In this document: piece by piece, positions 33,341 to 41,537 of the stretch
Numbering within the stretch: the stretch's first letter is position 1
Layout: the number at the start of each line of letters is the position of its first letter
From: DATAOG01 sp963798075
GTDB taxonomy: Bacteria > Pseudomonadota > Alphaproteobacteria > Geminicoccales > Geminicoccaceae
Reading direction: 5' to 3'
Assembly (NCBI GenBank): GCA_963798075.1
Contig: CAWCRU010000015.1
Coordinates: 24,796 to 88,795, forward strand
Length of the DNA stretch: 64,000 nt
The notes under the pieces: generated by a model
Database searches by the model: none
What the model was told of the DNA's origin: nothing
What the model saw: only the letters and a program-made list of their open reading frames with translations
Made by a program: the position numbers and the translations under genes

Positions 33341-34432
33341 TCAAGCGAGGCCCATCACCCGGCGGGCGAGCGATCGCTGGACCGGTGCCGCCGGCCCGAT
33401 CACGCTCGCGAACAGCCGATCGCGCAGCCAGCGCGCGAGCGGGCTTTTGACCGTGACCAGGCGCGTGAGCGCATGGGTCTGGCGGATCACCCGGGCGCCG
33501 ACCGGATGCCGCTCGGCCGAGTAGGTCTCGAGCCCGCCCAGGGCCAGCTTGCGCGCGAGGATCGTGCCGTCCTCGATGCCGAGGTTCATGCCGCGGGCGC
33601 CGACCGGCGAATGGACATGCGCCGCATCGCCGGCCAGGAACACCCGCCCCTGGCCATAGGTCCTGACCTGCCGGTAGCTGATCTTGAAGGCCGAGCGCCA
33701 GATCTCCTCGGCAACGGTCGCCCCCGCCGGCAACAGGGTCAAAGGATCGGGGCCGTTCGACACCAGGCGGAACAGCCCGGGCTCGATCGGGATCACCGCC
33801 AGCACCGCGGCCGGCCGGGCGAACACGCTCACTTCCGCCTCGCCGAACGGCCAGGCCATGCGGACGTCGGCGAGCCACCACTCGGACGCATCGGTCTCGC
33901 CCTCGAACGCGAGGCCGAGCGCGTGGCGGACGGTGCTGTGAGCGCCATCGGCCCCGATCAGATGGTCCGCCTCGACGGTCCGCTCCTCGCCGCCCGCGAC
34001 GAGCTGCGCCCGCACCCGGTCCGCGCCCGCCTCGAGCCCCTTGAGCTCGGTCGTCCACTCGACCTTGGTGCCGTACTCGGCCAGCCGCTGCTCGAGCAGC
34101 GCCTCGGTCTCCGCCTGCAGCAGCGCCAGCATGAAATTGTAGCGATGATGGACGCGGCCGAGATCGATCGTGGCGAGCAGGCGCTCGGCGCTGCGGAAAC
34201 TCAGATGGCGGATGCGCAGACCGGTCGCGAGCAGCCGCTCGGTCACCCCCGACGCCTCGAGCAGCTCGAGCGTGCGCGCGTTGACCCCGATCGCCTTGGA
34301 GTGCTGCGAGCGGCCCGGCTTCTTATCGATGATCCGCACCGGCCGACCCTGGCGCGCGAGCTCCAGGGCGGCGGCGAGGCCGGTCGGTCCGGCACCGGCC
34401 ACCAGGACCGGCCGGTCGGTCGAGATCGTCAT
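33341..34432 (-). CDS. FAD-dependent aromatic-ring hydroxylase-type monooxygenase
   Basis: A 363-residue class A flavoprotein monooxygenase of the PHBH/PheA fold. FAD motifs seen: VAGAGPTGLAAALELARQG (GxGxxG), the DG-type motif in LIGADGAHSTVRHALG, and GDAAHVHSPVGARGMNLGIEDG. The thioredoxin-like C-terminal domain of some relatives is absent. It follows the aldose epimerase on the minus strand with 66 bases between. The substrate is unknown; its place between a sugar transporter and a cyclase gives little guidance. Confidence 0.82.
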   Translation of the reverse strand: MTISTDRPVLVAGAGPTGLAAALELARQGRPVRIIDKKPGRSQHSKAIGVNARTLELLEASGVTERLLATGLRIRHLSFRSAERLLATIDLGRVHHRYNFMLALLQAETEALLEQRLAEYGTKVEWTTELKGLEAGADRVRAQLVAGGEERTVEADHLIGADGAHSTVRHALGLAFEGETDASEWWLADVRMAWPFGEAEVSVFARPAAVLAVIPIEPGLFRLVSNGPDPLTLLPAGATVAEEIWRSAFKISYRQVRTYGQGRVFLAGDAAHVHSPVGARGMNLGIEDGTILARKLALGGLETYSAERHPVGARVIRQTHALTRLVTVKSPLARWLRDRLFASVIGPAAPVQRSLARRVMGLA

Positions 34433-34498
34433 CGCAAAACCCCATCGCGCGTGCGGTTGCTCCTGGCACTCGATGCGAAACGCGGCCGCGGGCCCGGC

Positions 34499-35386
34499 TC
34501 AGCCGAGGCGAAACCAGATGCGGCCGCTGAGCGTCTCGCCCGCGGCGAGGACGCGGATCCCGGTGTCGGGGACGCCGCGCGCGGCCAGGTTGAAGCCGTC
34601 GTTGACGTGGGAGACCGGCTCGACACAGAAGATGTCCTGGTCCGGCGGAATGTAGACCACCAGGCGGCCGAACAACGGCTCGGCTTCGAGCTCGAGCGTG
34701 ATCCCGGTCTCCGGCCACTGCAGCAGGGCGCGGCCGTCCCAGCCGCCGAAGCAATGGTCCATCGAGAGAGCGCCGACCCTGGGCGCGCTGGCGAAATCCC
34801 ATTCGGCGGGCAGCGGCGCCGGCTGCGTCGGGATCTTGCGCGCGTCCATGAGCCAGACCGCATCGAGGTGGGCCTTCAGCGTGACGCCCGGCGTGCGGAC
34901 GAAATAGGGATGGACGCCGAGCCCCGCCGGCATCGGACCGGTGCCCGCGTTGGTGAGCTCGAGCGTGATCTCGAGGCCGCGCTCGCCGAGCGCCAGGGTC
35001 TGGCGCGCCCGATAGTCGAAGGGCGTGCCGGCGATCCGGTGGGCAAAGTCCAGGACCACGCGCCCGGCGCTCGTCTCGGCGACGGTCCACGCGTGTTGCC
35101 AGCCCTGGCCGTGGATCGCGTGCGGCTCGGACGGGAAGTTCGCCGGCAGCTCGTAGACCCGGCCCTCGAAGGTGAAGCGGCGATCGGCGATCCGGTTCGA
35201 GAACGGCACCAGCGGGAAGCTGCTCGCAGCCCCGGGATCGCCCTGGGCGAGGAACCCCGGCCCGGCAGGCCGCATCAGGTCGCGGCCCCGATGCCGAAAG
35301 GCGGTGAGCGCGCCGCCGAGCCCGGGGCAGACCTCGAGCTCGAAAGCGCCGTGCCGAAGCCGCAAAAGGTCCGCCTGGTCTGCCAT
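34499..35386 (-). CDS. Aldose 1-epimerase family protein
   Basis: A 295-residue mutarotase-like protein. The beta-sandwich fold is marked by FRHRGRDLMRP, FPLVPFSNRIADRRF, HAIHGQGWQHAW (first catalytic His), GVHPYF (second His), and VSHVNDGFNLAARG near the end. It belongs to the GalM-like group that interconverts sugar anomers. It is encoded directly after the sugar-binding protein of the second ABC system (120 bases apart), so it probably prepares the imported hexose or pentose for the next step. Confidence 0.82.
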   Translation of the reverse strand: MADQADLLRLRHGAFELEVCPGLGGALTAFRHRGRDLMRPAGPGFLAQGDPGAASSFPLVPFSNRIADRRFTFEGRVYELPANFPSEPHAIHGQGWQHAWTVAETSAGRVVLDFAHRIAGTPFDYRARQTLALGERGLEITLELTNAGTGPMPAGLGVHPYFVRTPGVTLKAHLDAVWLMDARKIPTQPAPLPAEWDFASAPRVGALSMDHCFGGWDGRALLQWPETGITLELEAEPLFGRLVVYIPPDQDIFCVEPVSHVNDGFNLAARGVPDTGIRVLAAGETLSGRIWFRLG

Positions 35387-35458
35387 TTTTGCGTGCCCCG
35401 GTCGGCCGCCGACCCGTCACCCGACATCAGCGCCGGCGGGGCGAGCGGGACCCGCCCA

Positions 35459-35476
35459 CGGGGCCAGCGGGCCCCG
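35459..35476 (-). terminator. Hairpin after the second sugar-binding protein gene
   Basis: A 7-bp stem CGGGGCC / GGCCCCG with a 4-base loop, about 30 bases past the stop of the binding-protein gene. No T-run. May reduce transcription into the epimerase gene. Confidence 0.35.
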
Positions 35477-35506
35477 AGGGCAGGCTCTACCTCCGGCTCG
35501 GCAGGC

Positions 35507-36520
35507 TCAGCTGCCGGGCTTGGTGCAGGTGTCGACGTTCTCGGGCGTGCACACGTCCAGGCCGGTATAGGTCGGGTCGTCGAGCTTCTTGCCGTCGTGG
35601 GCGTCCATCAGCATGCCCATCGACTTGTAGCCCATCTCGAACGGCCGCTGCCCGACCTGCCCGAGCGACAGGCCTTCGCGCAACAGGTCGAGCTGGACCG
35701 GCAGGGTGTCGGCGACCACGAGCGCCAGATCGTGGCTTTGGATCTTGTCCTTGTACTTCTCGGCCACCCGCCGGTAGGCCTCGGGCACGAACTGCGGGAA
35801 GCCGCCGGTCGGCACGAACGCGTCGAGCTTGTCGTACTTGCCGAGGATGTCCTCCATCTGCTGCACGGCGAGCACGAAGTCGTCGTTGGTGTACAAGGGG
35901 CAGCCGTCGACCTCGGTCCAGCCGTTCTGGCCGGTCAGACGGTCGCCCGGGCTCTCTTTGCTTTCCGTGCCCGAGAGCGTGTCGCGGATGCCCTGCATGC
36001 GCTCGTTGTGGTTGGCGGCCGCAGCGCCGCCCGACTGGATGCAGATCGTGCCGCCGCTCGGCTTGATCTGCTGGACGATCTTGGCGAGGTTGACGCCGAT
36101 GTCGTAGTTGTGGGTGCCGACATAGGCCAGCCGCAGCGCCTGATCCTTGGGCAGCAGATCGCTGTCGAAGGTGATCACCGGGATCCCCTCCTCCTTGGCG
36201 CGCTTGAGCGGCACGGCCATGGCGGCGGCGTTGGACGGGGACACCGAGATGCCGTCGACGTGCTTGGCGATCAGATCGCTGACGATCTGGATCTCCTCCT
36301 CGCCGCCGCCGTGCTCGGGCGGGCCGATGTACTCGCAGGTGATCTTGCCGTTCGACTCCGCCTGCGCCTTCATGCAGCCGTCGCGGGCCTGATCGAAGAA
36401 CGGGTTGTTGAGGTTCTTCGGGACCAGCGCGAAGGTGTAGCTGTCGGCCGCCTGGCTGCCGGGCGCCCCGAAGGCCGCGAGTGCGGCCCCGGCGGCGGCA
36501 CACATCAAGAGCTTCTTCAT
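35507..36520 (-). CDS. Sugar ABC transporter substrate-binding protein (second system)
   Basis: A 337-residue type I periplasmic-binding protein with a signal peptide (MKKLLMCAAAGAALAAFGAPGSQA). The fold starts YTFALVPKNLNNPFFDQARDGCMKAQ and continues with HVDGISVSPSNAAAM, PVITFDSD and AYVGTHNYDIG. Several cysteines (DGCMK, ITCEYIG, DGCPLY, DVCTPENVDTC) suggest disulfides. It comes third in the operon, after the ATPase and permease, so transporter order is reversed relative to the first system. The ligand is a sugar by family and by the adjacent epimerase. Confidence 0.87.
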   Translation of the reverse strand: MKKLLMCAAAGAALAAFGAPGSQAADSYTFALVPKNLNNPFFDQARDGCMKAQAESNGKITCEYIGPPEHGGGEEEIQIVSDLIAKHVDGISVSPSNAAAMAVPLKRAKEEGIPVITFDSDLLPKDQALRLAYVGTHNYDIGVNLAKIVQQIKPSGGTICIQSGGAAAANHNERMQGIRDTLSGTESKESPGDRLTGQNGWTEVDGCPLYTNDDFVLAVQQMEDILGKYDKLDAFVPTGGFPQFVPEAYRRVAEKYKDKIQSHDLALVVADTLPVQLDLLREGLSLGQVGQRPFEMGYKSMGMLMDAHDGKKLDDPTYTGLDVCTPENVDTCTKPGS

Positions 36521-36567
36521 CGGATAGCCTCCCTTGGCTGGACTTGGGTGAACGGACCGAGACCGCC

Positions 36568-37587
36568 TCAGTCCTTCCGTCTTCCGCGGAACCGTTGCAG
36601 CAAGACCGCGAAGATGATGAACAGGCCGACGAAAGTCCCCTGCCAGTTGGCATCGACGCCGGCCATCAACAGGCTGTTGCGGATCACCTCGATCAGCGCG
36701 GCGCCGATCACGGCACCATAGGCGCCGCCCTCGCCGCCCATCAGGCTGGTGCCGCCGATCACGGTCGCCGCGATCACGCGCAGCTCCCAGCCGATCCCCA
36801 TGTTGTTGAGCGCCGAGCCCTGCCAGCCGGTCAGCATGACCGAGGCGATCGCGGCGGTCAGGCCCGAGACGATGTAGGCCTGCAGCTTGATCCGGTCGAC
36901 CGGCACGCCGGTCAGGCGCGCCGCGTTCTCGTTGCCGCCGATCGCATAGAGATAGCGGCCCCAGCTGGTCATCCGGAAGACAAAGCCGAACAGCAGCGCC
37001 AGGAACACCAGCATCCAGACCGGGTGCGCGATCCCGAGCGTCTGGCCGCCGCCGATGTCGTTGAACAGGTCGCCCGCCGGCCCGAACTCGTAGATCATCT
37101 TGTTCTGCGACAGAACGATCGCGACCGAGCGCGCGATCGACAGCATGCCAAGGGTGACCACGAACGGCGACAGCTGCAGATAGGCGATCAGCCAGCCGTT
37201 GATCGCGCCCGCGAGCGCGCCGGTCGAAAGCCCGACCAGGATCGCGACGAACGCCGGATAGCCCGCCTGCAGGACGAGGCCGGTCGCGACGCCCACCACC
37301 CCCATGATCGAGCCGACCGAGAGATCGATGCCGCCGGTCAGGATCACGGCGGTCATGCCCATCGCCATGATGCCGATGAAGGCGAAGTTGCGGGTGATGT
37401 TGTAGAAGTTGTCGACCGAGGGGAACGCCCGCGGCTCGATCCAGCTCATCCCCAGGCAGATCACGATGAGCGCGACCGTGATCCAGAACGACTGGCTGCC
37501 GACCACCCTCTGGCCGAAGGTCCGCTCCTTGATGCCGGTGATCTCGTCGATCTCGACGCCGGAGCGGACGGTCTCGGTCTTTTGCAT
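36568..37587 (-). CDS. Sugar ABC transporter permease (RbsC-like, second system)
   Basis: A 339-residue integral membrane protein with about nine to ten segments. The family motifs are GGIDLSVGSIMGVVGVATG, the GGNENAARLTGVPVDRIKLQAY cytoplasmic loop and GGTSLMGGEGGAYGAVIGAALIEVI. Unlike the first system, it is a normal single-domain permease that would act as a dimer. It is separated from the ATPase gene by nine bases and from the binding-protein gene by 47. Confidence 0.9.
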   Translation of the reverse strand: MQKTETVRSGVEIDEITGIKERTFGQRVVGSQSFWITVALIVICLGMSWIEPRAFPSVDNFYNITRNFAFIGIMAMGMTAVILTGGIDLSVGSIMGVVGVATGLVLQAGYPAFVAILVGLSTGALAGAINGWLIAYLQLSPFVVTLGMLSIARSVAIVLSQNKMIYEFGPAGDLFNDIGGGQTLGIAHPVWMLVFLALLFGFVFRMTSWGRYLYAIGGNENAARLTGVPVDRIKLQAYIVSGLTAAIASVMLTGWQGSALNNMGIGWELRVIAATVIGGTSLMGGEGGAYGAVIGAALIEVIRNSLLMAGVDANWQGTFVGLFIIFAVLLQRFRGRRKD

Positions 37588-37596
37588 CAGGGCACC

Positions 37597-38337
37597 TCAG
37601 GCGTTGCGGATCGCACCGGTGATAAGCCCGGTCACCTCTTCGGGCGAGCTGTCGGCGATCGCCTTCTCGGCGACCTTGATGCCCCGCCTGAGCACCGCGA
37701 TCCGATCGCAGACGGCGAACACGTCGGGCATCCGGTGGCTGATCAGCATCACCGCGATGTTCTGGTCGCGCAAACGCCGGATCAGGTCCAGGACCTCGGC
37801 CACCTGGCGGACGCTGATCGCGGCCGTGGGCTCGTCCATGAGCACGATCTTGGCATCCGACAGCCGGGTCCGGGCGATCGCCACCGCCTGGCGCTGGCCG
37901 CCCGACATCTGCTTGACCAGATCGCGCGGCCGGGTCTCGGACTTGAGCTCGCCGAACAGCTCGGCGGCGCGCTCGTACATCGCCTGGTAGTGGACGATCT
38001 TGAAAAAGCCGAAGCTGCGCTTGGCCTCGCGCCCCAGGAACACGTTCTCGGCCGCGGTCAGATTGTCGCAGAGCGCCAGATCCTGGTAGACGACCTCGAT
38101 GCCCTCGGCGCGCGCGTCGATTGGTTTGTGAAAGTGCTTGACCGCGCCGCCCAGGCGGAGTTCGCCCTCGCTGGGCGGAAAGTTGCCGGCGATGATCTTG
38201 ACGAGCGTCGACTTGCCGGCGCCGTTGTCACCCATCAGGCCCAGCACCTCGCCGGGCTCGATCTCGAGCTCGACACCCTTGAGCGCCTCGATCGCGCCAA
38301 AGTGCTTGGCGATCCCGCGCAGCTCCAAAAGCGCCAT
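37597..38337 (-). CDS. Sugar ABC transporter ATP-binding protein (single cassette, second system)
   Basis: A 246-residue single ATPase domain: Walker A GDNGAGKST, signature MSGGQRQ, Walker B IVLMDEPTAA, H-loop LISHRMPD. Classical carbohydrate CUT2 ATPases have two cassettes in one chain of about 500 residues; here, as in the first system, only one is present. The ATG has GGAGG about seven bases upstream. It is the first gene of the minus-strand operon and is divergent from the GarR-like gene (227-base spacer, which must hold both promoters). Confidence 0.9.
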   Translation of the reverse strand: MALLELRGIAKHFGAIEALKGVELEIEPGEVLGLMGDNGAGKSTLVKIIAGNFPPSEGELRLGGAVKHFHKPIDARAEGIEVVYQDLALCDNLTAAENVFLGREAKRSFGFFKIVHYQAMYERAAELFGELKSETRPRDLVKQMSGGQRQAVAIARTRLSDAKIVLMDEPTAAISVRQVAEVLDLIRRLRDQNIAVMLISHRMPDVFAVCDRIAVLRRGIKVAEKAIADSSPEEVTGLITGAIRNA

Positions 38338-38564
38338 GCCCTGCCTCCGCTCCCCCCTTGGTCCCGATCGGTCCGGTCGGGGTCGGGCCTCTTCATTGCC
38401 GGCACTATGGCGCGATCCGTCGCACTTGACCAGAGCCCCAGGATCGCCGGGCGGGCTCGCCCGCTGCACCGGCGTACGTGTCCGGCCCAGCCCCGCGCGC
38501 GGACTGGCCAGGGCCGCGGTCCAAGGATCATACTCAGCGCCTCGACGCGCAACGGGGGGCCGCC

Positions 38565-39452
38565 ATGGCCGCGGGTAAAGGGGCGATCGGCTTCATCGGT
38601 CTCGGGCTGATGGGCCAGGCGTTCACCAGGCGGCTCGCGGCCTGCGGCTACGCCGTGAGCGGCTACGACATCCGGCCGCAACAGCTCGAGGCCGCACGTG
38701 GCCATGGCGTCGAGCCGGCGGCCTCGGCGGCGGCGGTCGCCCGGGCGACCGATGCCATCCACGTCTGCGTGATGACCGCGCAGGAACTCGAGCAGGCGGT
38801 GTTCGGCGAGGACGGCATCGCCGCCGGCGGCAGTGCCGGCAAGGTGCTGGTCGACCATTCGACCACCGAGGTCGAGACCACGCGCAGGTTCGCGATCCGC
38901 CTCGGGCAGAGGGCCGCCATGGACTGGGTCGACGCGCCGGTCTCCGGCGGGCCGCCCGCAGCCGCCGCCGGCACGCTCGCGATCATGGCCGGCGGCGCCC
39001 CGGCCGCCTTCACGAGGGTGCAGCCGGTCCTGGCCGACCTCGGGCGGTGCACCCACATGGGCCCGGTCGGTGCCGGCCAGGTCACCAAGATGGTCAATCA
39101 GGTCCTGGTGCTGAACACCTATTGTCTGCTCGCCGAGGCGCTCGCCCTGGCCGAGGCGGGCGGGGTCGACGCCGCCAGGATTCCGGAGGCGCTCGGCGCC
39201 GGCTACGCCGGCAGCGCCATGCTCGAGCGCCTCTACCCCCGTCTGGTCGCGCGCGACTTCGCGCCCGCCGGCTACGCCCGCCAGGTGCTCAAGGACCTCG
39301 ACATGGTCCATAGCCTCGGCAAGGAGCTGAACGTGCCGACCCCGATGAGCGCCCAGGCGGCCACGCTCTACCGCATCCTGGTCGCCAAAGGCCTGGGCGA
39401 CCAGGACGGCCTCGCCGTGCTCAAGCTGTACGACCCCAGGGAACGGCTCTAA
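38565..39452 (+). CDS. 3-hydroxyisobutyrate dehydrogenase-family protein (GarR-like)
   Basis: A 295-residue NAD(P)-dependent beta-hydroxyacid dehydrogenase. It has the Rossmann motif FIGLGLMGQAF, the substrate-binding DAPVSGGPPAAAAGTLAIMAGG, and the catalytic Lys in TKMVNQVLVLNTY. Such enzymes reduce tartronate semialdehyde or oxidise hydroxyisobutyrate and sulfolactaldehyde. It is divergent from the sugar ABC operon, so a role in metabolism of the imported sugar acid is plausible. The exact substrate is open. Confidence 0.85.
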   Translation: MAAGKGAIGFIGLGLMGQAFTRRLAACGYAVSGYDIRPQQLEAARGHGVEPAASAAAVARATDAIHVCVMTAQELEQAVFGEDGIAAGGSAGKVLVDHSTTEVETTRRFAIRLGQRAAMDWVDAPVSGGPPAAAAGTLAIMAGGAPAAFTRVQPVLADLGRCTHMGPVGAGQVTKMVNQVLVLNTYCLLAEALALAEAGGVDAARIPEALGAGYAGSAMLERLYPRLVARDFAPAGYARQVLKDLDMVHSLGKELNVPTPMSAQAATLYRILVAKGLGDQDGLAVLKLYDPRERL

Positions 39453-39648
39453 AAATGTCCCGGCCCCGGCAGGAGCATCTCGACGGTCGGGTCGAAGTCG
39501 AGGCAGCTCGAGCTCGCCGCTCTATTCCGCAAGGTCCCGCAGGGCTATGTCCGCGAAGCGATCCGGGGTTCCTGACGCGCAAGTTCTGCCGCGATCCGGG
39601 TATCGCCCAGCCCCGTCCAAGGAGCTGAGGAAAGTCCCGCCGGTGGCG

Positions 39649-40812
39649 ATGCGAGGAGAAGGGACCGATCAGCGGGCCGAGCCTCCATCCGGTGAGCGTC
39701 CGCTGCGCAAGATCATCCACGTCGACATGGACGCGTTCTACGCTTCGGTCGAGCAGCGCGACGATCCGGAGCTCAGGGGCAAGCCGGTCGCGGTCGGCGG
39801 CGGGGGTCCGCGCGGCGTGGTCATGGCGGCGAGCTACGAGGCGCGCACCTTCGGCGTCCGCTCGGCGATGCCGGGCTTCCAGGCGCGAAGGCTCTGCCCC
39901 GGGCTGATCTTCGTGCGCACCCGCTTCGACGCCTACCAGACGGCGAGCCGCCAGATCCGCGACATTTTCCGGAGCTACACCGACCTGGTCGAGCCGCTCT
40001 CCCTGGACGAGGCCTATCTCGACGTCACGGCGCCCCGGCGCGGGCCACCGTCCGCGACCCTGATCGCGCGCGCGATCAAGCGCGAGATCCTGGCCGCGAC
40101 CGGCCTCACCGCCTCGGCCGGGGTGTCGTTCAACAAGTTCCTGGCCAAGGTCGCCTCCGCGATCGACAAGCCGGACGGCCTGTTCGTGATCCGGCCCGAG
40201 AACGCGCAGGCCTTCGTCGCCAAGCTGGCGATCGAGCGCTTCTTCGGGGTCGGTCCGGTCACCGCGCGCAAGATGAAGGAGGCCGGCATCCTGACCGGCG
40301 CCGACCTGCGCCAACGCTCCGAGGCCGAGCTGATCCACCGGTTCGGCAAGGTCGGCCGGCACTACTTCAGGATCGCGCGCGGCCAGGACGAGCGCGCGGT
40401 CAGCCCCGACCGGCCATACAAGTCGATCGGCGCCGAGGAGACCTTCACGAGCGATCTGCGGGCGCCCGAGGCGATGCTCGAGGCGCTGCAGCCGATCGCG
40501 GAGCGGGTCGCCCTGCGCATGGCCGCGGCGGATCTGTTCGGACGCACGATCACGCTCAAGATCAAGCACGCCGACTTCACGCTCAACAGCCGCCAGCACA
40601 CGCGGGTCGATCCGCTGCACTCGGCCGAAGAGCTGATGGCGCTCGCCCACTGGTTGCTGCACACGCCGGCACCACCCGCGCGACCGGTCCGTCTGCTCGG
40701 CCTGACCGCCTCGAACTTCGGCCCGCCGGCCGCGACCGCGCCGCGCCAGCTGAGCCTCGGGATCACCGATCTCGCGCCGTTCGCGGCGGCTCCCGGCACG
40801 CCGAAAACCTAG
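39649..40812 (+). CDS. dinB: DNA polymerase IV (Y-family translesion polymerase)
   Basis: A 387-residue lesion-bypass polymerase. Palm motifs are HVDMDAFYASVEQRDDPELRG and LSLDEAYLDVT (metal aspartates and Glu). Thumb and little-finger parts follow (FFGVGPVTARKMKEAGI; GAEETFTSDL). It has no PALTG- or beta-clamp motif that I can call with certainty; the C-terminal QLSLGI may be the clamp-binding peptide. The ATG at 39649 is chosen; an in-frame ATG 102 bases upstream would add a non-conserved leader. No alphaproteobacterial SOS box (GTTC-N7-GTTC) was found upstream. Confidence 0.9.
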   Translation: MRGEGTDQRAEPPSGERPLRKIIHVDMDAFYASVEQRDDPELRGKPVAVGGGGPRGVVMAASYEARTFGVRSAMPGFQARRLCPGLIFVRTRFDAYQTASRQIRDIFRSYTDLVEPLSLDEAYLDVTAPRRGPPSATLIARAIKREILAATGLTASAGVSFNKFLAKVASAIDKPDGLFVIRPENAQAFVAKLAIERFFGVGPVTARKMKEAGILTGADLRQRSEAELIHRFGKVGRHYFRIARGQDERAVSPDRPYKSIGAEETFTSDLRAPEAMLEALQPIAERVALRMAAADLFGRTITLKIKHADFTLNSRQHTRVDPLHSAEELMALAHWLLHTPAPPARPVRLLGLTASNFGPPAATAPRQLSLGITDLAPFAAAPGTPKT

Positions 40813-40823
40813 GCGAGCGCGCC

Positions 40824-40937
40824 TCAGGCTTCGGCGCTCGGGCGCCAGTGCCAGACCTCGTCGGCACCCGCCAGCCTGCTCATACTCCGGGCCAGCTCCT
40901 TTTCCATGTCCCAGGCGACGGCCGCGCCGCCGTCCAC
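40824..40937 (-). CDS. Short ORF, possible remnant of a larger gene
   Basis: A 37-codon frame on the minus strand (GTG start) reading DGGAAVAWDMEKELARSMS and then RLAGADEVWHWRPSAEA before TGA. The composition is protein-like (amphipathic helix, Trp-rich end) and not what the surrounding strand would give by chance. It may be a tiny gene or the surviving C-terminus of a lost one. No RBS is evident. Low confidence. Confidence 0.3.
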   Translation of the reverse strand: MDGGAAVAWDMEKELARSMSRLAGADEVWHWRPSAEA

Positions 40938-41001
40938 TGAAACCAATCCCGAATCGGAACCTTAGGGCTCGGGGCCATGCCCGCTCGCGATCGTCCGAAG
41001 T

Positions 41002-41019
41002 ATGTGAGCCCATTCACAT
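41002..41019. promoter_or_regulatory. CRP/FNR-type palindrome TGTGA-N6-TCACA
   Basis: ATGTGA-GCCCAT-TCACAT is a perfect 6-base dyad that contains the exact TGTGA-N6-TCACA consensus of cAMP receptor proteins. It lies 165 bases upstream of the start of the small exported-protein gene and 33 bases before a CtrA-type box. Two class III cyclase genes occur in the same window. Confidence 0.6.
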
Positions 41020-41051
41020 CTCTCGATCGCAGATTGTGTCTAGGCTGCTCG

Positions 41052-41067
41052 TTAACCAAGATTTAAC
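41052..41067. promoter_or_regulatory. CtrA-type box TTAA-N7-TTAAC
   Basis: TTAA-CCAAGAT-TTAAC matches the full alphaproteobacterial CtrA consensus with no mismatch. It lies 117 bases upstream of the next start codon in an AT-richer patch of an otherwise very GC-rich region. This suggests cell-cycle or motility-linked control of the downstream gene. Confidence 0.6.
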
Positions 41068-41183
41068 GGTTTCGACCGCATCTGGGGTCTGGCACCGGGA
41101 TTGCATGAGCACAAAGCAGATTGAAAAGCGGCAACGAGGGAGACGGTTCCGAGATCGAGATGGGTCTAGAAGGGATCGAGACG

Positions 41184-41468
41184 ATGATGATGCAGACGTT
41201 GCTTTTGATTTGCGCCCTCGCGACGCCGCAGGCCGATTGTGGCCCCGAGACCGCGGACACGGTGGTCCAGGGTCCCGACGCCCTGAGCCTGGTCGAGTGC
41301 GGCATGCACGGTCAGGCCTACATCGCCGGCGGCGCGCTCGCCGGCTATGTCGACGGCGAGCACTACCTCAAGATCAGCTGCACCGCGGGTCGACGCGTGC
41401 GCGCAGTCGGGCTGCCGCCGGCGGCACCCGCCGCCCAGCTGTCGGCCAGGGCCCAGGGAACCGACTGA
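41184..41468 (+). CDS. Small exported protein behind the CRP-like/CtrA-like promoter
   Basis: A 94-residue product. The first of three consecutive ATGs has AGAAGGGAT upstream. The leader (MMMQTLLLICALATPQ) is followed by four cysteines in the mature part (QADCGPET, LVECGMHGQ, LKISCTAG, with one in the leader), which could give one or two disulfides. A start 63 bases upstream is in frame but lacks an RBS. The core PDALSLVECGMHGQAYIAGGAL resembles short uncharacterised proteins of Alphaproteobacteria. Function unknown. Confidence 0.6.
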   Translation: MMMQTLLLICALATPQADCGPETADTVVQGPDALSLVECGMHGQAYIAGGALAGYVDGEHYLKISCTAGRRVRAVGLPPAAPAAQLSARAQGTD

Positions 41469-41537
41469 TCGCGCCCGGGGCGATGGCCGCCCGGGCTCTG
41501 CGGGCGACCGCGGCGATCGCTCGGAGCGTGCGGCCGC

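Noticed and set aside
33005..36721. 1238-codon plus-strand open frame across several minus-strand genes
   Set aside because: It spans the antisense of the FecR, monooxygenase, epimerase and binding-protein genes, ignores their boundaries and has no recognisable domain.
36481..38610. 709-codon plus-strand open frame opposite the second sugar ABC permease and ATPase
   Set aside because: Shadow of two conserved genes; Asp/Arg/His-rich repeats mirror hydrophobic codons on the other strand.
39568..39586. SOS box upstream of dinB
   Set aside because: Two GTTC elements are present but 11 bases apart, not the 7 required by the alphaproteobacterial LexA site.
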